A stretch of DNA of 64,000 bases from Rhodanobacteraceae bacterium (lineage in GTDB: Bacteria > Pseudomonadota > Gammaproteobacteria > Xanthomonadales > SZUA-5). The position numbers and the translations under genes were made by a program. The DNA lies in contig JADJPR010000001.1 in the NCBI GenBank assembly GCA_016713135.1, positions 434,001-498,000 on the forward strand, given 5' to 3'. Shown here one piece after another: positions 16,882 through 25,346 of the stretch. Every line of letters begins with the position of its first letter. Positions within the stretch are counted from its first letter, which is position 1. The notes under the pieces are model-generated. The model did not search any database, was not told where the DNA came from, and saw nothing but the letters and a program-made list of their open reading frames with translations.

Positions 16882-18090
16882 ATGCCACCCCTCGCCGGAA
16901 TCCGCATCCTCGATCTCTCGCGCATCCTCGCCGGGCCCTGGGCCACGCAATTGCTGGCGGACCTCGGCGCGGAGGTATGGAAGATCGAGAAGCCGGGCAG
17001 CGGCGACGACACGCGCAGCTGGGGCCCGCCGTGGCTGGGCGGGGAGGGTGGCGAGTCGGCGTATTTTCTGTCGGCCAACCGCGGCAAGCGCTCGCTGGCG
17101 ATCGACTTCACGCAGCCGGCCGGGGCCGAACTGGTGCGCGCGCTCGCGCGCAAGGCCGATGTGCTGGTCGAGAACTTCAAGGTGGGCGGGCTGGCGAAGT
17201 ACGGCCTCGACTGGCCCTCGCTGCAGGCGCTGAATCCGCGCCTCGTGTATTGCTCGATCACCGGCTACGGCCAGACCGGGCCCTACGCGCAGCGCGCTGG
17301 CTACGACGCCGCGATCCAGGCGCAGGGCGGGCTGATGAGCCTGACCGGCGAGCCGGACGGCGCGCCCGGCGGCGGGCCGCAGAAAGTCGGCGTGGCGGTC
17401 GCGGACCTGATGACCGGCATGTACGCCGCCAGCGGCATCCTCGCCGCGCTGCGGCACGCGCAGGCCACCGGACAGGGCCAGCACATCGATCTGGCCTTGC
17501 TCGACACCCAGGTCGGCTGGCTTGCCAACCAGGCGCTGAACTTCCTGGTCGGCGGCGCGGTGCCGCAGCGGCGCGGTACCGCGCATCCGAACATCGTGCC
17601 CTACCAGGTGATGGCCGCCGCCGACGGTCATTTCATGCTGGCGGTCGGCAACGATGGCCAGTTCCGCAAGTTGTGCGAGATCGTCGGCGCCGCCGCGTTG
17701 GCCGACGACCCGCGCTACCTCACCAACGCCGCGCGCGTGGCTCATCGCGAGGCGCTGATCGCCGACCTCGATGCCCTCTTGCGCGCGCAGCCGGTGGCGC
17801 ATTGGCTCAGGCAACTGGAAGCCGCCGGCGTCCCCTGTGCGCCGGTCAACACGCTCAATCAGGTGTTCGCCGATCCGCAAGTCCAGCATCGCGGCATGCG
17901 TTTCGACCTGGCACATGCCAGCGGCCGGCAGGTGCCGCAAGTCGCCAATCCTCTGCGCTTCTCGGCCACGCCGGTCGAGTACCGGCAGGCGCCGCCGCTG
18001 CTGGGGGCGGACACCGCCGACGTGCTCGGTGAAGTGCTCGCGATCGACGCCGCGGAACTGACGCGCCTGCGCAACCTCGGGGCTGTCTGA
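16882..18090 (+). CDS. CaiB/BaiF family (class III) CoA-transferase
   Basis: 402 residues. LAGIRILDLSRILAGPWATQLLADLGAEVWKIE is the class III N-terminus; catalytic Asp is D175 in VAVADLMTGMYAA, and NRGKRSLAIDF and the small C-terminal domain (AGVPCAPVNTL) follow. Such enzymes move CoA between carboxylic acids (formyl-, succinyl-, carnitinyl-CoA and others); the substrate cannot be read from sequence. No dehydrogenase or hydratase partner is adjacent. Confidence 0.9.
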   Translation: MPPLAGIRILDLSRILAGPWATQLLADLGAEVWKIEKPGSGDDTRSWGPPWLGGEGGESAYFLSANRGKRSLAIDFTQPAGAELVRALARKADVLVENFKVGGLAKYGLDWPSLQALNPRLVYCSITGYGQTGPYAQRAGYDAAIQAQGGLMSLTGEPDGAPGGGPQKVGVAVADLMTGMYAASGILAALRHAQATGQGQHIDLALLDTQVGWLANQALNFLVGGAVPQRRGTAHPNIVPYQVMAAADGHFMLAVGNDGQFRKLCEIVGAAALADDPRYLTNAARVAHREALIADLDALLRAQPVAHWLRQLEAAGVPCAPVNTLNQVFADPQVQHRGMRFDLAHASGRQVPQVANPLRFSATPVEYRQAPPLLGADTADVLGEVLAIDAAELTRLRNLGAV

Positions 18091-18096
18091 GCTGGG

Positions 18097-18585
18097 TCAG
18101 CGCCGCAAGAACTCCAGCGAATCGCGGAAAATATAGTCGCGCGGGATCGGGTCCTCGGGGTTCTCCCCGTAAGCCCCCTGCTCGATCCAGTCATACACCA
18201 TCGCCTGCCACTGCAGCGGCAAATGGCCGCCCGGCGGCATCCGGCTGCCTACATCCGGCCCCGCGCAAGCGACCTTCTGGAACAACAGGCTGTTCTGTGG
18301 ATCACCGGGAATCACGCGCTGCACATTCGGATTCTGGCTGCTCGGCTGGCCGACCAGGAAGTAGATCGCCAGGTTCTGGCTGGAGAGGTTCAGATCGCCA
18401 GCGGGCGAAGTCCCGTTGTGGCAGTTCTGGGTGCACGAGGATTCGGTAGTCAGCGTGTCGTACAGGGTCGTCCACTCGATGTTCTGGTAAATCGGAAACC
18501 CGACGGCGCTGTCGCAATCGGTGGCCGCGTTCGCTGCGCCATGCATTGCCAGCAGCAGCAACCCCATCCGGCAAGTCCGCCCCAT
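18097..18585 (-). CDS. Small exported protein with a cytochrome c-like CX3CH motif
   Basis: 162 residues; signal peptide ending AANA. The motif SSCTQNCHNG (CX3CH) followed by AGDLNLSSQNLA, VIPGDPQNSLLFQKVAC and RMPPGGHLPLQWQAMVYDWIEQGA is the layout of the planctomycete/myxobacterial-type cytochrome c domain found in large exported proteins, where motif spacing varies. Whether haem is attached is uncertain. ATG 18585 has GGGAGG upstream in the right place and begins the signal peptide. Convergent with the CoA-transferase, six bases between stops. Confidence 0.65.
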   Translation of the reverse strand: MGRTCRMGLLLLAMHGAANAATDCDSAVGFPIYQNIEWTTLYDTLTTESSCTQNCHNGTSPAGDLNLSSQNLAIYFLVGQPSSQNPNVQRVIPGDPQNSLLFQKVACAGPDVGSRMPPGGHLPLQWQAMVYDWIEQGAYGENPEDPIPRDYIFRDSLEFLRR

Positions 18586-18687
18586 TGTCTGCCCTCCCCA
18601 GGCGATCAGATCGATAGCTTCAACGCACCAGACCACGACACGTTGACAGGCGGGGGGACGCGGATCCCCGCGGAAGCGTCGGGAGGT

Positions 18688-18772
18688 GTAGCCCGTTGTG
18701 CGGCGCCAGCCGCTCAGCGGGTACTTGTCGCAAGTACCCGGGGAACGCGCTGCGCGCGTACCACCGGGCTAC
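18688..18772. repeat. REP-like palindromic repeat, copy 2
   Basis: Starts GTAGCCCG and ends CCGGGCTAC, with the perfect inner hairpin GGGTACTTG-TCG-CAAGTACCC. Located after the sterol-desaturase gene's stop and before the small cytochrome-like gene. Confidence 0.85.
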
Positions 18773-18799
18773 GCGTCGCGATCCGACCCACTGCCCGCA

Positions 18800-19594
18800 T
18801 CAGCGGAAGGGCTGACCCAGCAACTGCCACCAGGATTGCTCGCGGGCGTCGCGGAAGCGTTCGATGCCGATCGGCATCAGGCGGTCGTCGCCAGTCGCGC
18901 GGGCGCGGTAGCTGGCGAACATCCGGTCCCACAGCGAGAGGCAGAAGCCATAGTTGCTGTTGGTCTCGGCCTGCACGACGGAATGGTGGATACGGTGCAT
19001 GTCCGGGGTGACCAGCACGCTGCGCACGGCGCGGTCCAGGGCGGGCGGCAGGCGCAGGTCGGCGTGGCTGAACAGCGCCGTGGCGTTGAGCAGGATCTCG
19101 AACAGCAGCACGCCCACCGCCGGCACCCCGATCGCCGCGACCACGCCGATCTTGATCAGCATGGACAGCGCGATCTCCAGCGGATGGAAGCGGATCGCCG
19201 TGGACACCTCGAACTCGGTGTCGCTGTGGTGCATGCGGTGCAGCCGCCACAGCAGCGGCACCCGGTGGAACACGCGGTGCTGCCAGTAGATCGCCAGGTC
19301 CAGCAGGACCACCCCGGCGACGATCTGCGCCCAAGCCGGCAGCGCCACCACCTGCAGCAGCCCGATGCCGCGCGCCTGTGCCCAGGCGGCTGTTGCCACG
19401 GCAACCACCGGAAAGGCCAGGCGCACCAGCGCGGAGCCCAACAGCGCCAGCCACAGGTGTCGCCCAAAGCGGCGCCACGGCGCGCGTACCCCGCGCAGCG
19501 GGCGCCAGGCCTGCAATGCGGCCAGCAGGGCGAACAGCCCGAGGAAGATGCCGAGGCGCAGCGGGCCTTCGTGCGCGAGCAGCCAGCTGCCCAT
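18800..19594 (-). CDS. Sterol desaturase/fatty acid hydroxylase family protein
   Basis: 264 residues, integral membrane. Di-iron histidine clusters: HRVFH, HRMHH and HRIHH. This superfamily hydroxylates or desaturates lipids using O2. ATG 19594 overlaps the stop of the upstream FAH gene by one base (TGATG), a sign of translational coupling; an in-frame start 48 bases earlier lies inside that gene. Substrate unknown. Confidence 0.88.
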   Translation of the reverse strand: MGSWLLAHEGPLRLGIFLGLFALLAALQAWRPLRGVRAPWRRFGRHLWLALLGSALVRLAFPVVAVATAAWAQARGIGLLQVVALPAWAQIVAGVVLLDLAIYWQHRVFHRVPLLWRLHRMHHSDTEFEVSTAIRFHPLEIALSMLIKIGVVAAIGVPAVGVLLFEILLNATALFSHADLRLPPALDRAVRSVLVTPDMHRIHHSVVQAETNSNYGFCLSLWDRMFASYRARATGDDRLMPIGIERFRDAREQSWWQLLGQPFR

Positions 19595-20277
19595 CAGGCG
19601 CTGAACCCGAACTCCAGTGTGGCCCAGCCATCCAAACTGCACTGGACACGGTCGCTCGGCTGCAGCGGGCCCACGCCGGCCGGTGTGCCGGTGAAGATCA
19701 GGTCGCCGGCCTGCAGTTCATACAGTTTCGACAGTTCGGCAATGATCTCCGGCAGCGGCCACAGCATGTCGGCGACGCTGGTGTCCTGCTTCGGGTCACC
19801 ATTCACGGCGAGGCGCAGGCGCACGGCCACCGGGTGGCGCCCATCAGCCGGGACCAGCGGCGACACCGGCGCGCTGTCGTCGAAGCCCTTGGCGGTATCC
19901 CAGGGATTGCCCTTGGCTTTGGCCGCGGCCTGCAGGTCGCGCCGGGTCAGGTCGACGCCCACCGCGTAGCCGTACACATGCGTCAGCGCATCGGCCACTG
20001 CGATGTCGCGCCCACCGCTGTGCAGCGCTGCGACCATTTCCACCTCGAAGTGCAGGTTCGAGGTGGCCGGCGGAAAGCGCGGATCGCGCCCGTCGGTCAC
20101 CACCGCATCGGCCGGCTTCATGAAGAACACCGGCGTGCCCTTCTCCGGTACCGCCCCCATCTCCTTCGCATGCTCGGCATAGTTGCGCCCGATGCAGTAG
20201 ATCCGGTGCACCGGAAAGCGCTCGGCGCGGCCGGCGATGGGGACGGAGGGAGTGGGTGGGGCGGCGAAGACGTACAT
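19594..20277 (-). CDS. Fumarylacetoacetate hydrolase family protein
   Basis: 227 residues with IYCIGRNYAEHAKEMG, FFMKPADAVV, LHFEVEMVAAL (metal-binding Glu pair), GVDLTRRDLQ and GDLIFTGTPAGVG. Size and motifs match fumarylpyruvate hydrolase/acylpyruvase members of the FAH family, which cleave C-C bonds of beta-diketo acids. First gene of a pair with the desaturase-like protein. ATG 20277 is only 12 bases from an AGTAGTG repeat arm and has no clear Shine-Dalgarno, so translation may depend on leader structure. Confidence 0.88.
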   Translation of the reverse strand: MYVFAAPPTPSVPIAGRAERFPVHRIYCIGRNYAEHAKEMGAVPEKGTPVFFMKPADAVVTDGRDPRFPPATSNLHFEVEMVAALHSGGRDIAVADALTHVYGYAVGVDLTRRDLQAAAKAKGNPWDTAKGFDDSAPVSPLVPADGRHPVAVRLRLAVNGDPKQDTSVADMLWPLPEIIAELSKLYELQAGDLIFTGTPAGVGPLQPSDRVQCSLDGWATLEFGFSA

Positions 20278-20288
20278 GGTGGGAAGCA

Positions 20289-20433
20289 GTAAGTAGTGAG
20301 TAGTGAGTAGTGAGTGGCAGAAGCGGTCGGCCGCGAGGATGCGCCGGACGGGTGAAACGTGCCGGGCGAAAGTCTGGAGCGAGGGCTCGCGGCTTGCGAA
20401 CGGCGGCTTTTGCCACTCACCACTCACTACTGA
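20289..20433. repeat. AGTAGTG heptamer inverted tandem-repeat element
   Basis: Left arm 20289-20324 has three AGTAGTG units followed by AGTGGCAGAAG; the right arm 20408-20433 has the reverse complement (TGCCACTCACCACTCACTACT). Spacer about 84 bases. It fills the gap between pilU and the FAH gene. Confidence 0.85.
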
Positions 20434-20467
20434 GCGCGGCGCAGCCGCGCGGCCTACTCACCGCTCT

Positions 20468-21574
20468 TCAGAACTGCGAATGATCGAAATACGGATCCGG
20501 GTTGTCGCTGCTGCCGCCTTCGGAGAGGCGGATCTTGAGCGCCAGGCCGTCGCGGGAATCCGCTTTGCGCAGGGCTTCTTCCAGTTCGATCTTGCCTTCC
20601 TTGTACAGCCGGAACAGGGCCTGGTCGAAGGTCTGCATGCCCTCGGCGAGCGAGCGGTCCATCGCCTCCTTGAGCTCGTGCACCTGGCCGCGGCGGATCA
20701 TGTCGCGGATCAGCGGGGTGTTCAGCAGGATCTCCACCGCCGGCAGGCGACGGCCGTCCTTGCCGATCACCAGGCGCTGTGACACGATCGCCTTGAGGTT
20801 CAGCGACAGGTTCATCAGCACGTTCTTGTGCGCGCTTTCCGGGAAGAAGTTGAGGATGCGCTCCATCGTCTGGTCGGCGTTGTTGGAGTGCAGCGTCGAC
20901 AGGCACAGGTGACCGGTCTCGGAGAAGGCGATCGCCGCCTCCATGGTCTCGGTGTCGAGGATCTCGCCGATCATGATCACGTCCGGCGCCTCGCGCATCG
21001 CGTTCTTGAGCGCGTTGTGGTACGTCCGCGTGTCCAGACCCACTTCGCGCTGGTTGACGATCGACTTCTTGTGCTTGTGCAGGAATTCGATCGGGTCCTC
21101 GATGGTCAGGATGTGCCCGGCAGTGGTGCTGTTGCGGTAGTCCAGCATCGAGGCGAGCGTGGACGACTTGCCCGAACCGGTGGCGCCGACCATCAGGATC
21201 AGGCCGCGCGGCTCGACGATCAGGTCCTTCAGGATCGGTGGCAGCTTGAGCTGCTCAAAGCTCGGGATCTCGCTCTTGATCGCGCGGATCACCATGCCGA
21301 TCTCGCCGCGCTGCTTGAACACGTTGATGCGGAAGCGGCCAGCGTCCTTCACCGCGATCGCGAGGTTCAGCTCCAGGTCGCGCTCGAAGGCCGGCACCTG
21401 GCCCTCATCCATCAGTGAGTAGGCGATCTTCTTCACCATGCCGCTGGGCAGACCGGTGTTACCGAGCGGGTACAGCTTGCCTTCCACCTTGATGTTCACC
21501 GGCGCGCCTGTCGTCAGGAACATGTCCGACGCGTTCTTCTCGGTCATCAACTTCAGGAAGTAGCCGATATCCAT
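20468..21574 (-). CDS. pilU: Type IV pilus retraction ATPase PilU
   Basis: 368 residues. PilT/GspE-family ATPase: Walker A GATGSGKSS, Asp box, Walker B (DVIMIGEILD) and the PilT-family block AIAFSETGHLCLSTLHSNN. The start MDIGYFLKLMTEKNASDMFLTTGAPVNIKVEGKLYPL and the long C-terminal tail are PilU-like rather than PilT. It assists PilT in pilus retraction. GAGGAG lies nine bases before the ATG. No pilT neighbour, although in many relatives pilT and pilU are adjacent; it may lie elsewhere. Confidence 0.88.
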   Translation of the reverse strand: MDIGYFLKLMTEKNASDMFLTTGAPVNIKVEGKLYPLGNTGLPSGMVKKIAYSLMDEGQVPAFERDLELNLAIAVKDAGRFRINVFKQRGEIGMVIRAIKSEIPSFEQLKLPPILKDLIVEPRGLILMVGATGSGKSSTLASMLDYRNSTTAGHILTIEDPIEFLHKHKKSIVNQREVGLDTRTYHNALKNAMREAPDVIMIGEILDTETMEAAIAFSETGHLCLSTLHSNNADQTMERILNFFPESAHKNVLMNLSLNLKAIVSQRLVIGKDGRRLPAVEILLNTPLIRDMIRRGQVHELKEAMDRSLAEGMQTFDQALFRLYKEGKIELEEALRKADSRDGLALKIRLSEGGSSDNPDPYFDHSQF

Positions 21575-21688
21575 GCGTGACTCCTCGCGGATCGGTTGCG
21601 ATGCCCGGTGCGGCTGCCCACAATACCGAGCCAGTCTGATCGTGGTGCAAATGCAATGCCAGATGCTACGCCTGTTTACGTGACGGCC

Positions 21689-22048
21689 ATGCGCCGCCTC
21701 GCGCTCCTCCTGCTGGCCGCGCTGCTGGGTGCATGCGCCAGCGCGCCGGTACCCACCCTGGAGCTGGACCGCGCACGCGATGCGCTGGCGCGAGCCGAGA
21801 AGGCGGGTGCCGCCGACTATGCGCCAGTGGATTACAAGATGGCGCGCGAGGGCGTGGACGGCGGGCGAGCGTTGATCGAGACGCGCGACCACAGCATCGC
21901 GCGCCTCACGCTGCAGAAAGCCGAGGTGCGCGCCGAGCTGGCGACAGTGAAGAGTACCGCGGCGCGTCTGCGCACCGAGGTGCAGCAGAAGGAAACCGAC
22001 AACGCCAACTTGCGCCGCGAGCTGCTCGGCGAAGGGCAGGTGCCGTGA
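21689..22048 (+). CDS. DUF4398-domain lipoprotein
   Basis: 119 residues; lipoprotein signal peptide with lipobox LLGAC, then a helical domain (ELDRARDALARAEKAGAADYAPVDYKMAREGVDG) diagnostic of DUF4398, and a coiled coil. The stop overlaps the next ORF's ATG (TGATG). DUF4398 and OmpA-type lipoproteins are commonly paired; likely an outer-membrane envelope pair. An in-frame ATG at 21656 would put residues before the signal peptide and is less likely. Confidence 0.85.
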   Translation: MRRLALLLLAALLGACASAPVPTLELDRARDALARAEKAGAADYAPVDYKMAREGVDGGRALIETRDHSIARLTLQKAEVRAELATVKSTAARLRTEVQQKETDNANLRRELLGEGQVP

Positions 22049-23022
22049 TGCGCGCACTTCTGCCCCTGGCGGTCGCCATTGCCCTGGCCGGTTGCGCCGC
22101 GCAGCCCAAGCGGGACCTCGATTTCGAACGCCTGCAGGCCGACTGGCGGGCCCTCGATTCGGCCGACGATCGCGCCCGTGCGCCCCTGGAATCGGCGCGC
22201 GTCGATGACGCCATCGCGGCGATCCAGGCACTGCCGAAGAGCGATCGCGAGATGCGCAAGCACCTGGCCGACATGGCCGAGTTGCGCATTGCGATCTACA
22301 CCGCCGCGGTGGCCGCCGCGCGCGATCGCGAGCGCCTCGCCGCGCTCGACGACGAGCACAAGTCGATCATGCTCGAAGCCAGCCGCCGCGATGCCGAACT
22401 GGCGCGCCTGGAGGCCGAGAAGCTGCGCCTGCAGTCGCTGGCGCGTGCCGAGGAGGCGGACCGCCTGCGTGAGGAAGCCGAGGCCGAACGCGAACGCAGC
22501 CTGGAGGTCAGCGCCGACGCCGAATTGGCGCGCCAGGAAGCCGAAGCGGCCCGGCGTCTGGCCGAGGCGCGCGCACGCGAGGCGAATCTCGCGCGCCAGG
22601 AGGCCGAGCTGGCTTCCGCGCAGGCGCAGAGCCTGCAGCAGCAACTCGCGCTGCTGCGCCCGGTCGCCACCGAGCGCGGCCAGGTGCTGACCTTGGGCGA
22701 CGTGTTCTTCTCCTCCGGGCAGGCCGACCTCAAGGCCGAGGCGCGCGGCAACTTGAAGCCGGTGCTCGACTTCATCAATCGTTATCCGGGCAAGCCGGTG
22801 CAGATCGAAGGGCATACCGACGACCGCGGCGCCGACGCCACCAATCTGGCCCTGTCCGAACGCCGCGCGGCTTCCGTGCGCGATGCGCTGGTCGCCCTCG
22901 GCGCCGACCCGGCCCGGCTCAAGGCCGTCGGCCAGGGCGAGGCCAGGCCGATCGCCGACAACGCCACCACCGAAGGCCGCGCGCGCAACCGGCGCGTGGA
23001 GGTGGTGGTGGAGGGGACCTGA
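22048..23022 (+). CDS. OmpA-family lipoprotein with long coiled coil
   Basis: 324 residues. Lipobox LAGC; residues ~60-205 form an Ala/Glu/Arg-rich coiled coil (repeated RLEAEKLRLQ, RQEAEAARR); the OmpA peptidoglycan-binding domain occupies the last ~120 residues (DVFFSSGQADLKAEA, IEGHTDDRGADATNLALSERRAASVRDAL, RARNRRVEVVVEG). Predicted to tether the outer membrane to the cell wall. Translationally coupled to the DUF4398 gene. Confidence 0.9.
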   Translation: MRALLPLAVAIALAGCAAQPKRDLDFERLQADWRALDSADDRARAPLESARVDDAIAAIQALPKSDREMRKHLADMAELRIAIYTAAVAAARDRERLAALDDEHKSIMLEASRRDAELARLEAEKLRLQSLARAEEADRLREEAEAERERSLEVSADAELARQEAEAARRLAEARAREANLARQEAELASAQAQSLQQQLALLRPVATERGQVLTLGDVFFSSGQADLKAEARGNLKPVLDFINRYPGKPVQIEGHTDDRGADATNLALSERRAASVRDALVALGADPARLKAVGQGEARPIADNATTEGRARNRRVEVVVEGT

Positions 23023-23062
23023 CACCGGATTGCCCATCCGCACTTCGGACGAACTGTCTTTT

Positions 23063-23152
23063 GTCCGCAAAGGACGCAAAAAACGCAAAGAGAGCAAATG
23101 CCGCGATTGACCGGGTTCGCTCTCCTTTGCGTCCTTCGCGTCCTTTGCGGAC
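23063..23152. repeat. GGACGCAAA inverted tandem-repeat element, copy 3
   Basis: Left arm 23063-23094 (GTCCGCAAAGGACGCAAA, then AAACGCAAAG); right arm 23119-23152 is the reverse complement with TTCGCG in one unit. Inner sequence GAGAGCAAATGCCGCGAT is shared with copy 5 (50033-50050). Spacer about 25 bases. Confidence 0.85.
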
Positions 23153-23221
23153 ACATTGATCGATTCCTCGGACAGCGCCGAGCCATGGCGGGCGCTGATT
23201 TTACGTAGACACCTGCAATCC

Positions 23222-23863
23222 ATGACGCCCACCCACTGGCCCGAAACCCCGCAAAAGCTGCACATCGACGGTCCCGCCGGCACTCTGGAGGTGGTGGCGA
23301 GCCATGGCAGCGCCGACCCCGCGCGGATCGCGGTGATTTGCCATCCGCATCCGCTGCACGGCGGCACCATGGACAACAAGGTGGTGACGATGCTCGAGCG
23401 CACGCTGAAGGATGCGGGCGCGGCGACGCTGCGCTTCAACTTCCGCGGGGTCGGTGCCTCCATCGGACAGTTCGACGACGGCCATGGCGAGGGCGATGAT
23501 TTGGCGGCGGTGGTGGCGCTGGCGCGCCGCTGGGCGCCGCGCGCGCCGCTGTGGCTGGCAGGCTTCTCCTTCGGCAGCTATGTCTCGACACGCATGGCCG
23601 GAGCACTCGGTGCGGAACTGCTGATCAGCGTGGCGCCGCCGGTTGGGCGTTTCGCCTTCCGCGCGTTGCCGCGTCCGCCGTGCGCGTGGATCGTGCTCCA
23701 GGGCGAGGCCGACGAGATCGTCGATCCGGCGCTGGTGTTCGAGCATTTCGAGCAGGTGCAGCCGCCGGTGCGGATGCTGCGCTTCCCGGCCACTGGTCAC
23801 TTCTTCCACACCAGGCTGGTCGAGATGCGCGAACGCCTCGGCGCTGAACTGGCGCGGGCCTGA
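23222..23863 (+). CDS. Alpha/beta hydrolase
   Basis: 213 residues. HPHPLHGGTMDNKVV after the first strands, nucleophile elbow GFSFGS, and the C-terminal GHFFH histidine make a complete hydrolase triad region; LQGEADEIVDP carries the acid. This compact type is widespread and unassigned; substrate unknown. Four bases separate it from zapE, so they are probably co-transcribed. Confidence 0.85.
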   Translation: MTPTHWPETPQKLHIDGPAGTLEVVASHGSADPARIAVICHPHPLHGGTMDNKVVTMLERTLKDAGAATLRFNFRGVGASIGQFDDGHGEGDDLAAVVALARRWAPRAPLWLAGFSFGSYVSTRMAGALGAELLISVAPPVGRFAFRALPRPPCAWIVLQGEADEIVDPALVFEHFEQVQPPVRMLRFPATGHFFHTRLVEMRERLGAELARA

Positions 23864-23867
23864 GGCC

Positions 23868-24968
23868 ATGCGCGTGGCCGCCGATTCCCCGCTGGCGCGT
23901 TACCAGGCCGGCGTGGCCGACGGCCACTGGCAGGACGATGCACACCAACGCAAGGCGCTGGCGGAACTCAACCGCATCCACGAGGAACTGCGCGAAGACG
24001 GCGCGCGCAGCGGCTGGCAGCGCCTGGTGGACCGCTTCCGCAAGCCCCCGCCGGTGCGCGGGCTGTACCTGCACGGCGGGGTGGGCCGCGGCAAGACCTT
24101 CATCATGGACCTGTTCTTCGATGGCCTCGCCACGCCGCGCAAGCAGCGCTTGCACTTCCATCGCTTCATGGGCCGGGTGCACGCGGAACTGGCGCAGCTG
24201 AAGGACCAGGAGGACCCACTGGCGATCGTCGCCGAGCACTTCGCCGAGCGCGCGCGGGTGCTCTGCTTCGACGAGTTTTTCGTCAGCGACATCGGTGACG
24301 CGATGCTCCTCGGGCGCCTGCTGGAGCACCTGTTCGCGCGCGGCCTGACCCTGGTCGCGACCAGCAACACCGCGCCCAAGAACCTCTACCGCGAGGGTCT
24401 GCAGCGCGCTCGTTTCCTGCCGGCAATCGCCGCCATCGAGCAGCACTGCAAGGTGATGGAACTGACCAGCCCGCAGGACTACCGACTGCGCGCGCTGAAC
24501 CAGGCACCGGTGTACCACCAGCCGCTCGGCGAAGCGGCCGCGCGACAGCTCGAAAGTGCCTACGCGCGACTGGCGACTGCCGCCTGCGACAAGCGCGGCA
24601 GCGTACTCGTCAACGACCGCGAGATCCCGGTGCGCCGGCGCGCCGGCGATCTGATCTGGTTCGATTTCGACGCGATCTGCCGCGGCGCGCGCGCAGCCGC
24701 CGACTACATCGAGATCGCGCAGAGCTTCCCGACGGTAATCGTCGGCGATGTGCCGCAGTTCGGCAGCAACGACGAGAACGAAGCCCGGCGCTTCGTGCAC
24801 CTGGTCGACGAACTCTACGACCGCGGCGTGAAGCTGATCCTGAGCGCTGCCGCGCTGCCCACCGAGCTGTACCGTGGCGAGCGCCTGCGCCACGAGTTCG
24901 AGCGCACCGCTTCCCGGCTGATCGAGATGCAGAGCCAGGAATATCTCCAGCGCGAGCACCGGCCCTAG
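23868..24968 (+). CDS. zapE: Cell division protein ZapE (AFG1-like ATPase)
   Basis: 366 residues. P-loop GGVGRGKTFIMDLF, Walker B RVLCFDEFFVSDIGDAM, arginine-finger region (ATSNTAPKNLYREGLQRARFLPAI) and the AFG1 C-terminal block. ZapE destabilises FtsZ polymers at the constricting ring under stress. GAGG lies just before the ATG. Length and motif order are standard. Confidence 0.93.
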   Translation: MRVAADSPLARYQAGVADGHWQDDAHQRKALAELNRIHEELREDGARSGWQRLVDRFRKPPPVRGLYLHGGVGRGKTFIMDLFFDGLATPRKQRLHFHRFMGRVHAELAQLKDQEDPLAIVAEHFAERARVLCFDEFFVSDIGDAMLLGRLLEHLFARGLTLVATSNTAPKNLYREGLQRARFLPAIAAIEQHCKVMELTSPQDYRLRALNQAPVYHQPLGEAAARQLESAYARLATAACDKRGSVLVNDREIPVRRRAGDLIWFDFDAICRGARAAADYIEIAQSFPTVIVGDVPQFGSNDENEARRFVHLVDELYDRGVKLILSAAALPTELYRGERLRHEFERTASRLIEMQSQEYLQREHRP

Positions 24969-25022
24969 CGTGGTGTTCCGCGCTCTCTGCGTCCTTGCGT
25001 TTGACCTGCTGGCGCGGAGCGC

Positions 25023-25241
25023 TTACTGGTCGATCGGCGCTCGTCTCTTCGGTGGGTGCACCCAGTAGACATCGACGCCGCGCCGGCTTGCTTCGGCTTC
25101 GACGTCGGCGATGTACTGCATGTCGCTATCGACGCTGGTGGGGGCGTGGCGCGATTGCTGCGCGTATTGGCTGCTGGTGCTGGCACACCGGGCAAGCGCC
25201 ATCGCGACGCCTGCGATGATGATGACTGTGCGACATTTCAT
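25023..25241 (-). CDS. Small putative lipoprotein
   Basis: 72 residues with an N-terminal hydrophobic segment and a possible lipobox (ALARC, Cys19), then a polar tail with no known domain. GAGGAG sits at good spacing before the ATG, which supports a real gene. The weak match of the -1 Arg to the lipobox leaves lipidation uncertain. Function unknown. Downstream, between it and zapE, CTGCGTCCTTGCGTTT (24987-25002) looks like a lone arm of the GGACGCAAA repeat family. Confidence 0.55.
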   Translation of the reverse strand: MKCRTVIIIAGVAMALARCASTSSQYAQQSRHAPTSVDSDMQYIADVEAEASRRGVDVYWVHPPKRRAPIDQ

Positions 25242-25346
25242 GGCGGACTCCTCGACGTGGTGATCGTGAAGCGCCTCCTTGTTACTCCCGCCGGTGTGTC
25301 CGCGTCAAGCGTCGCGATTTCGCGTTATGCCGGGTTTCACAAATCC

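Noticed and set aside
20278..20427. N-terminal extension of the FAH gene through the repeat
   Set aside because: The 50 extra residues are repeat-encoded and the family starts at the MYVFAAPPTPS region; kept as a leader element.
21575..22231. Longer PilU start upstream
   Set aside because: Extra residues overlap the divergent lipoprotein gene; PilU begins at MDIGYFLK with a good Shine-Dalgarno.
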